Source: Sphingobacteriales bacterium (GTDB lineage: Bacteria; Bacteroidota; Bacteroidia; Sphingobacteriales; Sphingobacteriaceae). Taken from it: a stretch of DNA of 64,000 nt. Under the pieces are notes generated by a model. The model made no database searches. It was given only the letters and a program-made list of their open reading frames with translations, and was not told where the DNA came from. Positions 45,895-54,092 of this stretch are shown one piece after another (positions within the stretch are counted from its first letter, which is position 1; each line of letters opens with the position of its first letter). The stretch spans positions 1 to 64,000 of the forward strand of contig JACXVB010000009.1 of NCBI GenBank assembly GCA_014763615.1. The letters run 5' to 3'. The position numbers and the translations under genes were made by a program.

Positions 45895-47373
45895 TTAAAA
45901 TCTTACTCCAAACGTTAAAGAGACAGTGTTATTTCTGTTATCAACAGTAGCGGTAGGCTGTCTTCCGTTACTCAAGGTGTAATTACTGTAATACAACATC
46001 GAGTTTGAATTAATTAAAGCCATATCTAAATAATAAGCCCCAAACCGATAACCGAAACCTCCTGAGTAAGAAGTAACCGTGAAATCTTTATTGCTCAAAT
46101 TTACATAAGGATTTCCTTGAGATTGATAACCCCATCTAAAAAGTAAATCATCTCTTACTCTCAACTCCCCACCCACATTATAATTGATAACGTTTTTAAA
46201 GTCATTTACAATGTTGTTATTATTCAACTGTTCTGTGGAATAATCATTAGATTTAAATTTTATGGTGGAGTAATCAACAAATCCTAAATCTGCGGAGATA
46301 AATCCTTTTGAGCCAAAGAAAAAGGCTAAACCTCCATTCACTTTCATTGGGGTAGTTAATCTATACTCATAAGGGTAAGAATCTAATCCAGAATAAGCAT
46401 TAATATTGTTTAAAAGTTCTTCTGAATAATTATCAGTTACACTGTACCAAGTAGGCGACTCAAATGATAAACCTATTCTCAATTGATGAACGGGTTTTAA
46501 AATTAAACCTAATTTTAGATTCACTCCCGAACCATCTGTGCTAAAATTTCTAGTATAAGTTACGTTGTAATCATTAGAATTACTGGTTGTTGGGTCTATG
46601 TATAAACCATTTTCTGTAGTTTTTTCAATAGAACGATATTTAAAGGATGCAATTCCTAAACTAGCACCCAAAAAGAGCTTGTTACTGATGTTTGCCCCAA
46701 AAGAAAAGTCTATGTTAGAGTTTCCGCCAGTTCTTCTCAAATTATAGTTTTGATCGGCATCTGCATAGGTGATATTATTGTATTTATTGTTTTTGTAATC
46801 TGTTAAATAAGAGTAATAAGCGGCATAATTGGCATTAGAAGCTAAGTTTTGCGGATCGGGTATTCCTCCTCCAGAGGCGCCTTCAGCATTGGATGATTCT
46901 GTAAAGAAGTCACTCAAACCATTTAAGTTACTCGTTCCCCTGAAACTTAAATCATTTTTAAAAGCCTCTCTTTTTTGATAGCCAATACCAAAGTTTAGAC
47001 TTAGAAGGCCTTTAGTAGGATTACCACTTTTATAAGTCAAGGTATGGAAAACAACACCTAAATTTTTCAAATCTACATTGTTATTATTAAGTTGATTTTT
47101 GTTCCCAGTAAAACTGATGTCATTCCTATTCAAACTCAAGGAAGGAGTCAAGTTGAATTCTGATTTTGTAAACATCCCTAATCCTGCGGGATTTCCATAA
47201 AGAGAACTCAAATCACCACCAATGGCAGTTTTCTCTCCTCCTAAAGCATCAAATCTTGCTGTAGTACTGTTGTTAAGCAAAGAAAATCTTAATGCATCAC
47301 CAGAATATTGAGCGTATGATGTTAATGTGGTTATCAGCAGGACAACCACTATTAAAGTGTGTTTGTATCTCAT
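45895..47373 (-). CDS. Outer-membrane beta-barrel protein, FadL/OmpP1-like
   Basis: A 492-residue exported protein with signal MRYKHTLIVVVLLITTLTSYA. The mature start contains TTARFDALGGEKTAIGGDLSSLYGNPAGL, the pattern of OmpP1/FadL-type Bacteroidota barrels. The rest alternates beta strands and Asn/Ser/Tyr-rich loops and ends in FGVRF, an aromatic C-terminus suited for barrel assembly. It is possibly a hydrophobic-compound transporter; the substrate is unknown. The Tyr-rich lipoprotein gene lies 9 bases upstream in the same direction. Confidence 0.85.
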   Translation of the reverse strand: MRYKHTLIVVVLLITTLTSYAQYSGDALRFSLLNNSTTARFDALGGEKTAIGGDLSSLYGNPAGLGMFTKSEFNLTPSLSLNRNDISFTGNKNQLNNNNVDLKNLGVVFHTLTYKSGNPTKGLLSLNFGIGYQKREAFKNDLSFRGTSNLNGLSDFFTESSNAEGASGGGIPDPQNLASNANYAAYYSYLTDYKNNKYNNITYADADQNYNLRRTGGNSNIDFSFGANISNKLFLGASLGIASFKYRSIEKTTENGLYIDPTTSNSNDYNVTYTRNFSTDGSGVNLKLGLILKPVHQLRIGLSFESPTWYSVTDNYSEELLNNINAYSGLDSYPYEYRLTTPMKVNGGLAFFFGSKGFISADLGFVDYSTIKFKSNDYSTEQLNNNNIVNDFKNVINYNVGGELRVRDDLLFRWGYQSQGNPYVNLSNKDFTVTSYSGGFGYRFGAYYLDMALINSNSMLYYSNYTLSNGRQPTATVDNRNNTVSLTFGVRF

Positions 47374-47382
47374 TTTTAAGTT

Positions 47383-48258
47383 TTAATGTCCACCAGGTCT
47401 AACTGGTCTGCCACCTCCATTACCACCACTACTGGTAGATCCACCAGATGAAGTTCTAGTATTAGTACTTGGTGGAGGTGATGACGGTCTTTCAGATCTT
47501 GTAGGTCTATTTTCAGGTTGTCTATTAGGAACAGAAGTAGGTCTGGGTGCAGAAGTAGGTCTAACAGGTCTGCTCATGGGAGTGCTAGAAGTTCGAGTTT
47601 GATCTAAAGTCCTTGGATTACTCCCAGAATTCGCAGCATCAGGTCTTATTGGCCGAGAGATCGGATTGCCAACGCCAGGAACTCTTGAACTTGTGGGTCT
47701 CATATTATCAAAGGCTCCACTTGGTCTTGGATTACTTGGACGTGGGTTAACAGTGTAAATATTTCTTGGATATGAACCATAACCATAGCCATAAATATCA
47801 TTATAGAATGGACTGTATAGATTGTAATAGGAATAAATTCCAGTGTAAGGGTAATATCTGTTGTATCCATAGTATCCCCAACTATTTCCATAACCATAAT
47901 AAGATGGATAGTAGTTATATCCTAATGAGAATGACCATCCACTTCCATAATAGAAAGGAGAAAAAGAATTGTAAAAACTAGTAGGTCCCCAGTATGGGTT
48001 ATAATAAACATTATTATTCATCCAATAGTAATCAGAATTATAATAATCATTGTAGCCATAAGAAGGAGAACTGTATGCTTCAGTGTTATTTTTTGGAGCT
48101 GCTGCAGCTACCGCATAATCGGCTTGGTTTGCCTTAATGTCTGAGAAATAAACATCGTCATTATTATTTTGCACTGCTAACTTATTTGAAGAGCAGGCAC
48201 TTATCATCAAGGTTAAAAAACCGAGCGATAAAACTTGTGCTAAATAGTTACTTTTCAT
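47383..48258 (-). CDS. Low-complexity Tyr/Asn/Pro-rich lipoprotein
   Basis: A 291-residue protein with lipoprotein signal VLSLGFLTLMISAC (Cys about residue 22). Residues about 60-165 are dominated by Tyr, Asn, Ser and Gly (YNDYYNSDYYWMNNNVYYN and similar); about 165-290 are Pro/Arg/Ser/Thr-rich (NPRPSNPRPSG; PTSAPRPTSVP), ending in a Gly-rich tail. No enzymatic domain is seen. It is likely a surface-exposed, disordered or cell-wall-associated protein. It precedes the outer-membrane barrel gene by 9 bases, so the two may be made together. Confidence 0.8.
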   Translation of the reverse strand: MKSNYLAQVLSLGFLTLMISACSSNKLAVQNNNDDVYFSDIKANQADYAVAAAAPKNNTEAYSSPSYGYNDYYNSDYYWMNNNVYYNPYWGPTSFYNSFSPFYYGSGWSFSLGYNYYPSYYGYGNSWGYYGYNRYYPYTGIYSYYNLYSPFYNDIYGYGYGSYPRNIYTVNPRPSNPRPSGAFDNMRPTSSRVPGVGNPISRPIRPDAANSGSNPRTLDQTRTSSTPMSRPVRPTSAPRPTSVPNRQPENRPTRSERPSSPPPSTNTRTSSGGSTSSGGNGGGRPVRPGGH

Positions 48259-48358
48259 AGCGATACTTTTTGATGACCTCCATCATTAACAGTTTAAATT
48301 TATAACTTTGGTCGTTTAACAATCATTAAAATTAACAAAAAATAATTGAAAATAAAAG

Positions 48359-49831
48359 ATGAGCAAAGGCTTAACCAGTAGATCAGACGATTATTCTCAG
48401 TGGTATAACGAGTTAGTTACAAAAGCAGATCTTGCTGAACATTCCTCAGTAAGGGGTTGCATGGTGATAAAACCCTATGGATACTCTATTTGGGAGAAAA
48501 TGCAAGCGGTTTTAGATCAAAAATTCAAAGAAACAGGACACAGTAACGCCTATTTTCCTTTGTTCATTCCAAAGTCATTTTTCTCCAAAGAAGCATCTCA
48601 TGTGGATGGTTTTGCCACCGAGTGTGCCGTTGTTACTCATTATCGATTGAAAAACGATGGTAATGGAAATATTATTGTAGATGAGGAAGCAAAATTAGAA
48701 GAAGAATTAATTGTTCGTCCAACTTCAGAAACCATCATTTGGAATACTTATAAAGGTTGGATTCAGTCTTACCGAGATTTACCATTATTAATTAACCAGT
48801 GGGCCAATGTTGTACGTTGGGAAATGCGTACTCGTTTGTTCTTAAGAACCACAGAATTTCTTTGGCAAGAGGGTCATACTGCACATGCTACTTCAGAGGA
48901 GGCCATAGCCGAAACTGAGCAAATGCTTAACGTGTACGCAGACTTTGCCGAAAACTGGATGGCGATGCCTGTGGTAAAAGGGAAGAAAACTGCTAATGAG
49001 CGCTTTGCAGGGGCTTTAGATACGATGTGTATTGAGGCTTTAATGCAAGATGGTAAAGCCTTACAAGCCGGTACTTCACACTTTTTAGGGCAAAATTTTG
49101 CCAAAGCTTTCGATGTGAAATTCACCAGTAAAGAAGGTAAGTTAGAACATGTTTGGGCAACATCTTGGGGAGTTTCAACTCGTTTAATGGGGGCTTTAAT
49201 TATGGCTCATTCAGACGATCAAGGTTTGGTTTTACCTCCAAAATTAGCGCCTATTCAGGTGGTGATTATACCCATTTATAAAGGAGATGAGGAGTTAGCT
49301 AAAATTTCTGCCGAAGTAGAAAAAATCACTTCAGCCTTAAAGGCAAAAGGAATTTCGGTGAAATATGATGATAGAGATACGCAGCGACCAGGGTTTAAAT
49401 TTGCAGAATACGAATTAAAAGGAGTGCCGGTCCGTTTAGCCATGGGCGGTAGAGATTTAGAAAATAATACCATAGAGGTTGCCAGAAGAGATACCCGAAC
49501 GAAAGAAACGCTCTCGAGAGATAAGATAGCGGACACCATAGAAAAGCTATTAAAAGAAATTCAGACTAACATTTATCAAAAGGCTCATACTTTTAGGGAA
49601 GAAATGACTACTAAAGTAGATTCTTATGATGAATTTAAGAAAGTTTTGGAAGAGAAGGGCGGTTTCATTTCTGCTCATTGGGATGGAACATCAGAAACCG
49701 AAGCTAAAATTAAAGAAGAAACGAAAGCTACCATCAGATGTATTCCGCTAAACAATCCTCAAGAAGAAGGTGTTTGTATGGTAACTGGTAAACCATCCAA
49801 AGAAAGAGTGATTTTTGCTTTGGCCTATTAA
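48359..49831 (+). CDS. proS: Prolyl-tRNA synthetase, short archaeal/eukaryotic type
   Basis: ProRS charges tRNA-Pro. The protein has 490 residues, the short form without the editing insertion domain, starting [35 protein letters not shown]. Class II motifs are visible: motif 2 [26 protein letters not shown] near 156-181 and motif 3 [20 protein letters not shown] near 267-286. The C-terminal anticodon domain starts near 300 (IQVVIIPIY), followed by a zinc-type extension region ending IFALAY. Confidence 0.95.
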   Translation: MSKGLTSRSDDYSQWYNELVTKADLAEHSSVRGCMVIKPYGYSIWEKMQAVLDQKFKETGHSNAYFPLFIPKSFFSKEASHVDGFATECAVVTHYRLKNDGNGNIIVDEEAKLEEELIVRPTSETIIWNTYKGWIQSYRDLPLLINQWANVVRWEMRTRLFLRTTEFLWQEGHTAHATSEEAIAETEQMLNVYADFAENWMAMPVVKGKKTANERFAGALDTMCIEALMQDGKALQAGTSHFLGQNFAKAFDVKFTSKEGKLEHVWATSWGVSTRLMGALIMAHSDDQGLVLPPKLAPIQVVIIPIYKGDEELAKISAEVEKITSALKAKGISVKYDDRDTQRPGFKFAEYELKGVPVRLAMGGRDLENNTIEVARRDTRTKETLSRDKIADTIEKLLKEIQTNIYQKAHTFREEMTTKVDSYDEFKKVLEEKGGFISAHWDGTSETEAKIKEETKATIRCIPLNNPQEEGVCMVTGKPSKERVIFALAY

Positions 49832-49862
49832 TCCATTTATTTTTAGACAAAAAAATAATTCT

Positions 49863-51002
49863 ATGAAGTTTGCAACTAAAGCTATTCATGCGGGTCAACA
49901 TCCAGACCCAAGTACTGGAGCGGTAATGACTCCGATTTATCAAACCTCCACTTATTGGCAGAAATCGCCGGGAGATAATAAAGGTTTTGAATACTCGAGA
50001 GGTACTAATCCTACTCGAAAAGCTTTAGAAGATTGTTTGGCTGCTTTAGAAAATGCAAAATTTGGTTTGGCCTTTTCCAGTGGAATGGGTGCCACTGATG
50101 CAGTGATGAAAACTTTAAAACCAGGCGATGAAGTGATTACGGGTAATGATTTATACGGTGGAACTTACCGTATTTTTACTAAAGTTTTTGCAAGCTACGG
50201 CATTAAATTTCATTTTTTGGATTTAACAAATCCTGAAAATCTACTTGGTTACATCAATGATAAAACAAAATTGGTTTGGTTAGAAACACCTACTAACCCA
50301 ATGATGCAAATTATTGATATTGAAGCGGTATCAAAAATCACCAAAAAACATCAATTAACTTTAGTGGTAGATAATACCTTCGCCTCACCTTATTTGCAAA
50401 ACCCAATAGATTTAGGTGCTGATTTGGTGATGCACTCAGTAACTAAATATATTGCAGGTCACTCTGATGTAGTGATGGGGGCTTTGATGATGAATGATGA
50501 AGAACTATACAAAAAGCTTTGGTTTATCTATAATGCTTGCGGAGCTACTCCTGGTCCGCAAGATGCTTTTTTAGCTTTAAGAGGAATTAAAACCCTTCAT
50601 TTAAGAATGAAAGCGCATTGCGAAAACGGAGAAAAGATTGCGCATTTCTTGAAAAATCATCCAAAAATTGAAAAGATTTATTGGCCAGGATTTGAAGATC
50701 ATCCTAACCATGAAGTAGCGAAAAAGCAAATGCGTGGTTTTGGTGGAATGATTTCTTTTGTTTTAAAAGGTGCTGATTTACAAGAAACTTTTAGAATAGC
50801 GGGTTCATTTAAAGTCATCACTTTAGCAGAATCATTAGGAGGTGTAGAATCTTTATTGAATCATCCAGCAACCATGACGCATGGTTCTATTCCTAAATAC
50901 GAAAGAGAAAAAGTGGGTGTGGTAGATAATTTATTGCGCTTAAGTGTTGGGGTAGAAGATGCAGATGATTTAATTGAAGATATAAAATCGGCTTTAGCCT
51001 GA
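49863..51002 (+). CDS. Cystathionine gamma-synthase-type PLP enzyme
   Basis: A 379-residue Cys/Met metabolism PLP enzyme from the ATG at 49863; a frame start inside proS is less likely. The PLP Lys is K195 in HSVTKYIAGHSDV; YSRGTNPTR near 45-52 and LESLGGVESL near 325 are typical. The family includes cystathionine gamma-synthase (metB), cystathionine gamma-lyase and O-acetylhomoserine sulfhydrylase; the sequence by eye does not decide among them. The CDS follows proS by 31 bases. Confidence 0.9.
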   Translation: MKFATKAIHAGQHPDPSTGAVMTPIYQTSTYWQKSPGDNKGFEYSRGTNPTRKALEDCLAALENAKFGLAFSSGMGATDAVMKTLKPGDEVITGNDLYGGTYRIFTKVFASYGIKFHFLDLTNPENLLGYINDKTKLVWLETPTNPMMQIIDIEAVSKITKKHQLTLVVDNTFASPYLQNPIDLGADLVMHSVTKYIAGHSDVVMGALMMNDEELYKKLWFIYNACGATPGPQDAFLALRGIKTLHLRMKAHCENGEKIAHFLKNHPKIEKIYWPGFEDHPNHEVAKKQMRGFGGMISFVLKGADLQETFRIAGSFKVITLAESLGGVESLLNHPATMTHGSIPKYEREKVGVVDNLLRLSVGVEDADDLIEDIKSALA

Positions 51003-51004
51003 TT

Positions 51005-51499
51005 TTAAAGTTTTAAGTCTCCAAAAAAGCTGATAGCGTCACGATTAACACTATTGACTGTTAAAATGGTATTCCCTGAAGGTGAAATACTTAAACTCAT
51101 CTTGTTTGCCAAGGGCTGTCCTTCAATCTGAAGATTGATCAGGTAATTCCCATTCTTCTCTTCGCTTTTCTGCAAAGTAAAATGCGTAGTTATGAAATTC
51201 AAACTATTACCATGAGTACCATAGGAAGCTTGTTGTGCCACACCAAAATAAGGTAAATAGCATTTTAGTGTATCGGCGCTAATTTTTACAGAATAAGAGC
51301 CATCTAACTGTAAAAGTTGCGGATTAATGAGGTTTACGCTCATCGGATTTGCTCTTTGTGCTTCAAATGTAAATTGATTTTTAGCCAGCATTTTTGAAAT
51401 ACTATTTTGGTAGGCAATCTGTTCTTTCTGCGTTAAACAAGAGGTTAATAGAAATAAACTTAATAAAATAACTAAACTAATTTTTTTCATAGCTTTCAT
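51005..51499 (-). CDS. DUF4251 lipoprotein
   Basis: A 164-residue lipoprotein with signal SLVILLSLFLLTSC; the Cys is about residue 21. The remaining domain (FTFEAQRANPMSVNL; SYSVKISADTLKCYLPYFGVAQQ; VNSVNRDAISFFGDL) matches DUF4251, a Bacteroidota-specific family of unknown role. An ATG three codons in is an alternative start. It converges with the PLP enzyme gene (2-base gap) and is divergent from the DUF2400 gene (16 bases). Confidence 0.88.
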   Translation of the reverse strand: MKAMKKISLVILLSLFLLTSCLTQKEQIAYQNSISKMLAKNQFTFEAQRANPMSVNLINPQLLQLDGSYSVKISADTLKCYLPYFGVAQQASYGTHGNSLNFITTHFTLQKSEEKNGNYLINLQIEGQPLANKMSLSISPSGNTILTVNSVNRDAISFFGDLKL

Positions 51500-51515
51500 T
51501 AAATAAAAAATAACG

Positions 51516-52385
51516 TTGCTAAAGCCAATTAAATTTCAAGACTTACAGTCATTTTTAGATCAAAAAGTAATCCAGTATAATCAACCTGGTTTTATTGTTA
51601 ATGATCCAATTTCTATTCCTCATCTTTTCACAAAACAGCAAGATATAGAAATTATGGGTTTTTGGAGTGCAATGTTGGCTTGGGGACAAAGAATTACCAT
51701 CATTAATAAATGTAAAGAGCTGATTAATTTAATGGATGATGCTCCCTATGATTTTATCATGAACCATGAAGAAATCGACTTAAAAAGGATGTTAAACTTT
51801 AAACATCGGACTTTTAACGCAACAGATACATTGTACTTTATTCATTTTTTCAGATACCACTACTCCAATTTTGATTCTTTAGAAGATGCTTTTTTGCCTT
51901 TTAAGAAGGATGAAACCTTTAGAGATGATTTCATGGATAACACTAGTACAAACCTCGCTTCAAATAACTCAAATGTTTGTTTTGCTGCTCAGCTTCAGCA
52001 AGCTAATATTGAGTCGAATCTTAATTATTTTCGGTCTTATTTTTTCTCTTTGCCAGATTTTCCTCAACGTACCATTAAACATGTTTCTTCGCCATTGCAA
52101 AAGTCAACTTGCAAACGCTTGAATATGTTCCTAAGATGGATGGTGAGAAAAGATGATTGCGGTGTAGATTTTGGAATTTGGAATAGAATTGAGCCGCACC
52201 AATTAGTTTGTCCTTGCGATTTACATGTGGACAGGGTAGCTAGAAAATTAGGTTTGATATCGCGTAAGCAAACCGATTGGCAAACTGCTATTGAATTGAC
52301 CGAACAGCTGAAAAAGTTTGATGCTGCTGACCCCGTAAAATATGATTTTGCTTTATTTGGATTAGGGATTGAAGAGAAGTTTTAG
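51516..52385 (+). CDS. DUF2400 (TIGR02757) family protein
   Basis: A 289-residue conserved protein of unknown function, frequent in Bacteroidota. Typical segments are FWSAMLAWGQRITIINKCKEL near 49-69, YDFIMNHE, FKHRTFNATDTLYFIHFFR near 95-113, RLNMFLRWMVRKDDCGVDFG near 203-222 and LVCPCDLHVDRVARKLGLI near 230-248. No ATG precedes this region without a stop; a TTG at 51516 is the best available start. Its last 165 bases are duplicated, diverged, at 53583-53747. Confidence 0.88.
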   Translation: MLKPIKFQDLQSFLDQKVIQYNQPGFIVNDPISIPHLFTKQQDIEIMGFWSAMLAWGQRITIINKCKELINLMDDAPYDFIMNHEEIDLKRMLNFKHRTFNATDTLYFIHFFRYHYSNFDSLEDAFLPFKKDETFRDDFMDNTSTNLASNNSNVCFAAQLQQANIESNLNYFRSYFFSLPDFPQRTIKHVSSPLQKSTCKRLNMFLRWMVRKDDCGVDFGIWNRIEPHQLVCPCDLHVDRVARKLGLISRKQTDWQTAIELTEQLKKFDAADPVKYDFALFGLGIEEKF

Positions 52386-52556
52386 TAGGAGGTAGGTCTT
52401 TTTGGTTCATTTGTTAGTAACGTTTTGCAGGTTTGTACAGAAATAGCTTTAAAGCATTACCGAAGTCAGCTTGCATAAGCTTAATTAATTTACAGAAAGT
52501 GAGTTTAAGCAGTTTAGCCATTTTTGTACAAATTTGAGGTTGGGTGTTCGTACTTT

Positions 52557-52724
52557 TTATGAAAGCTGTTTATCACGCTTATTGTCAATTTTTTTCGGTT
52601 CTGTTTTTGACTTCTTCAATTTATAATCTAAAATAAACTGACTAATTTCTTTTCTTTCTTTTTCTGTTAAAGGTTCACTTTGAATAATAAAGTCAACTCC
52701 TTTTGGTTCTCTTATAAATCCCAT
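52557..52724 (-). CDS. Small hypothetical protein (55 residues), partner of the GNAT-like remnant
   Basis: From the ATG at 52724 it encodes MGFIREPKGVDFIIQSEPL followed by a basic helix and a Lys/Asp-rich end. I recall such small proteins beside the GNAT-like gene found just upstream here (4 bases away), in other Bacteroidota, but cannot name a family. A frame reaches up to 52751. With its partner broken, it may no longer have a function. Confidence 0.55.
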   Translation of the reverse strand: MGFIREPKGVDFIIQSEPLTEKERKEISQFILDYKLKKSKTEPKKIDNKRDKQLS

Positions 52725-52728
52725 AATC

Positions 52729-53265
52729 TTAGGTTTTAAAATACTTTTCAACTAATAATTTTGCTGATTCGGTCGGTAAAATCATTCTGTGTCCGCCAAA
52801 ATGATATGCTCCTAATGATTCTTCATAATGATTTATCAATTTTTTTTTTGCTGTAAAAGCAACAAAACCGTCAAAACCGTATTGAAATGAAAGTTTGCAA
52901 GCAAAGGCAACTAAATTTCCCGCAACGCCTTCATAGAGTTTGTTTCGCCCAACATTGAAGGGAGCATTTTCTAAAAGGTTCATGAAAACATGGTCGGCTT
53001 CTTTTGTTATACTTAATAAACCTTGAACAATATCCAAATTATTGGTAATTGTCAGTTTGTAAACTTCTTTAGCATCATCTTTCAGTTCGGCTTTCTAATT
53101 AAAATTCCAGCCATTTTTAACCGTGATATTTTTGCTGTCCTTTAATGTAAATCTTGCAACTTCGGTCTGGAAACTGTCGCCAGAAATAGTGTTTTGGATG
53201 GAATTGGTCAGTTTGTCGACCACAAAATCCAATTGTATTTCCTGCTTATTTTTAATTGGGTTAAT
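52729..53265 (-). pseudogene. GNAT-like hypothetical gene with TAG
   Basis: The reverse frame is open from about 53265 to 52729 except for one TAG at 53097-53095, where the context GWNFN-stop-KAELKD suggests a Trp codon (TGG to TAG). It contains NKQEIQLDFVVDKLTNSI upstream and, downstream, YEGVAGNLVAFACKLSF and GFVAFTAKKKLINHYEESLGA, which look like an acetyl-CoA-binding GNAT core. No ATG remains at the 5' end; ATT at 53265 is the first codon after a stop. The 55-residue gene follows 4 bases later. It is probably a non-functional cargo gene of the small island. Confidence 0.65.
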
Positions 53266-53582
53266 TTACGAAAATATTTCCAATCAGTAGTGTCCTTGCG
53301 GTCGGTAAGTATGACACTTAACGGTTTGGCGCTTGGCGCAGTGGCGGATTTTGGAGCTCCCCTCTAGCCCCCTCTAGCTCAATAATGTAGCCTAAGCCCT
53401 GCGTGTTGGATACTTGTGCTCGGTTTGGCTTTGTTCTTGAAACTTATACTTCCCACTCAACACCTGAAAATAGCTATTTTATTGCTTTATGCAAAACAAA
53501 ATTTGAAAGCCTCTGCTCTATGTGACACAAGAAGCCTTTGTTCCGCTTCCTTAAGCATCATTCCCGCGCCATAGAGGGGATT
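53266..53582. other. Gene-free part of the small island
   Basis: No supported gene. The sequence is more GC-rich at 53300-53420 (CTTGGCGCAGTGGCGG-type words), as in dispersed Bacteroidota intergenic repeats, and ends directly at the duplicated DUF2400 3' end. Confidence 0.5.
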
Positions 53583-53747
53583 TTACATGTGGATAGGGTA
53601 GCTAGAAAATTAAATTTAATATCGAGTAAGCAAACCGATTGGCAAACTGCCTTAGAGTTAACAGAAAACCTAAAAAAGTTAGATGTCACCGATCCTGTAA
53701 AATATGATTTTGCTTTATTTGGATTAGGGATTGAAGAGAAGTTTTAA
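53583..53747 (+). pseudogene. Duplicate of the 3' end of the DUF2400 gene
   Basis: These 165 bases align without gaps with 52221-52385, the end of the intact gene. I count about 22 differences, mostly in the first half; the last 50 bases are identical except the final stop base (TAG versus TAA). The encoded ends differ at 7 of 54 residues (G/N, R/S, I/L, Q/N, F/L, A/V, A/T), and both are fully open. It lacks a start and is preceded by unrelated DNA, so it is not a separate gene. Confidence 0.85.
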
Positions 53748-53792
53748 TCTCAATGCGTCTTATTCAAGATGGGTTAGGTTGCGCTTCGTCAC

Positions 53793-53836
53793 CGCTTCAC
53801 TCATCCTACGTTTTTTAACGAAGGATGAGCGAAGCG
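53793..53836. repeat. Imperfect inverted repeat (hairpin element)
   Basis: CGCTTCACTCATCCT at 53793-53807 pairs with AAGGATGAGCGAAGCG at 53821-53836 except for about one mismatch, with a loop containing TTTTTT. It looks like a dispersed palindromic element. The remainder of 53748-54092 shows no gene. Confidence 0.6.
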
Positions 53837-54092
53837 ATCTACTGGCTTACCTGCTACGATATCCCAAGGATGAACTCCTGATGTTTTTTGAAAGCAAATT
53901 TAATCTGACTATTTATTTGTATCAACATTTAAACAGATAGTATCAAAAATCATATTCCATTTATTTCTATTTGATTTTCAGTGTTTTATTTAATTTATCT
54001 TTTGGTGTAGCCAGTACAATAAGCAAATTCAAAGCAAACTTTTTCCATTGAAATTCATTTATTACTGACCGATTTAAACTAAATTGTACCCC

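Noticed and set aside
49832-49862. SAM riboswitch before the Cys/Met-metabolism enzyme gene
   Set aside because: Only 31 bases separate it from proS, too short for any known SAM-binding RNA.
53731-53940. 69-codon frame after the DUF2400 end duplicate
   Set aside because: It starts inside the duplicated end in another frame and runs through an inverted repeat; composition is not protein-like.
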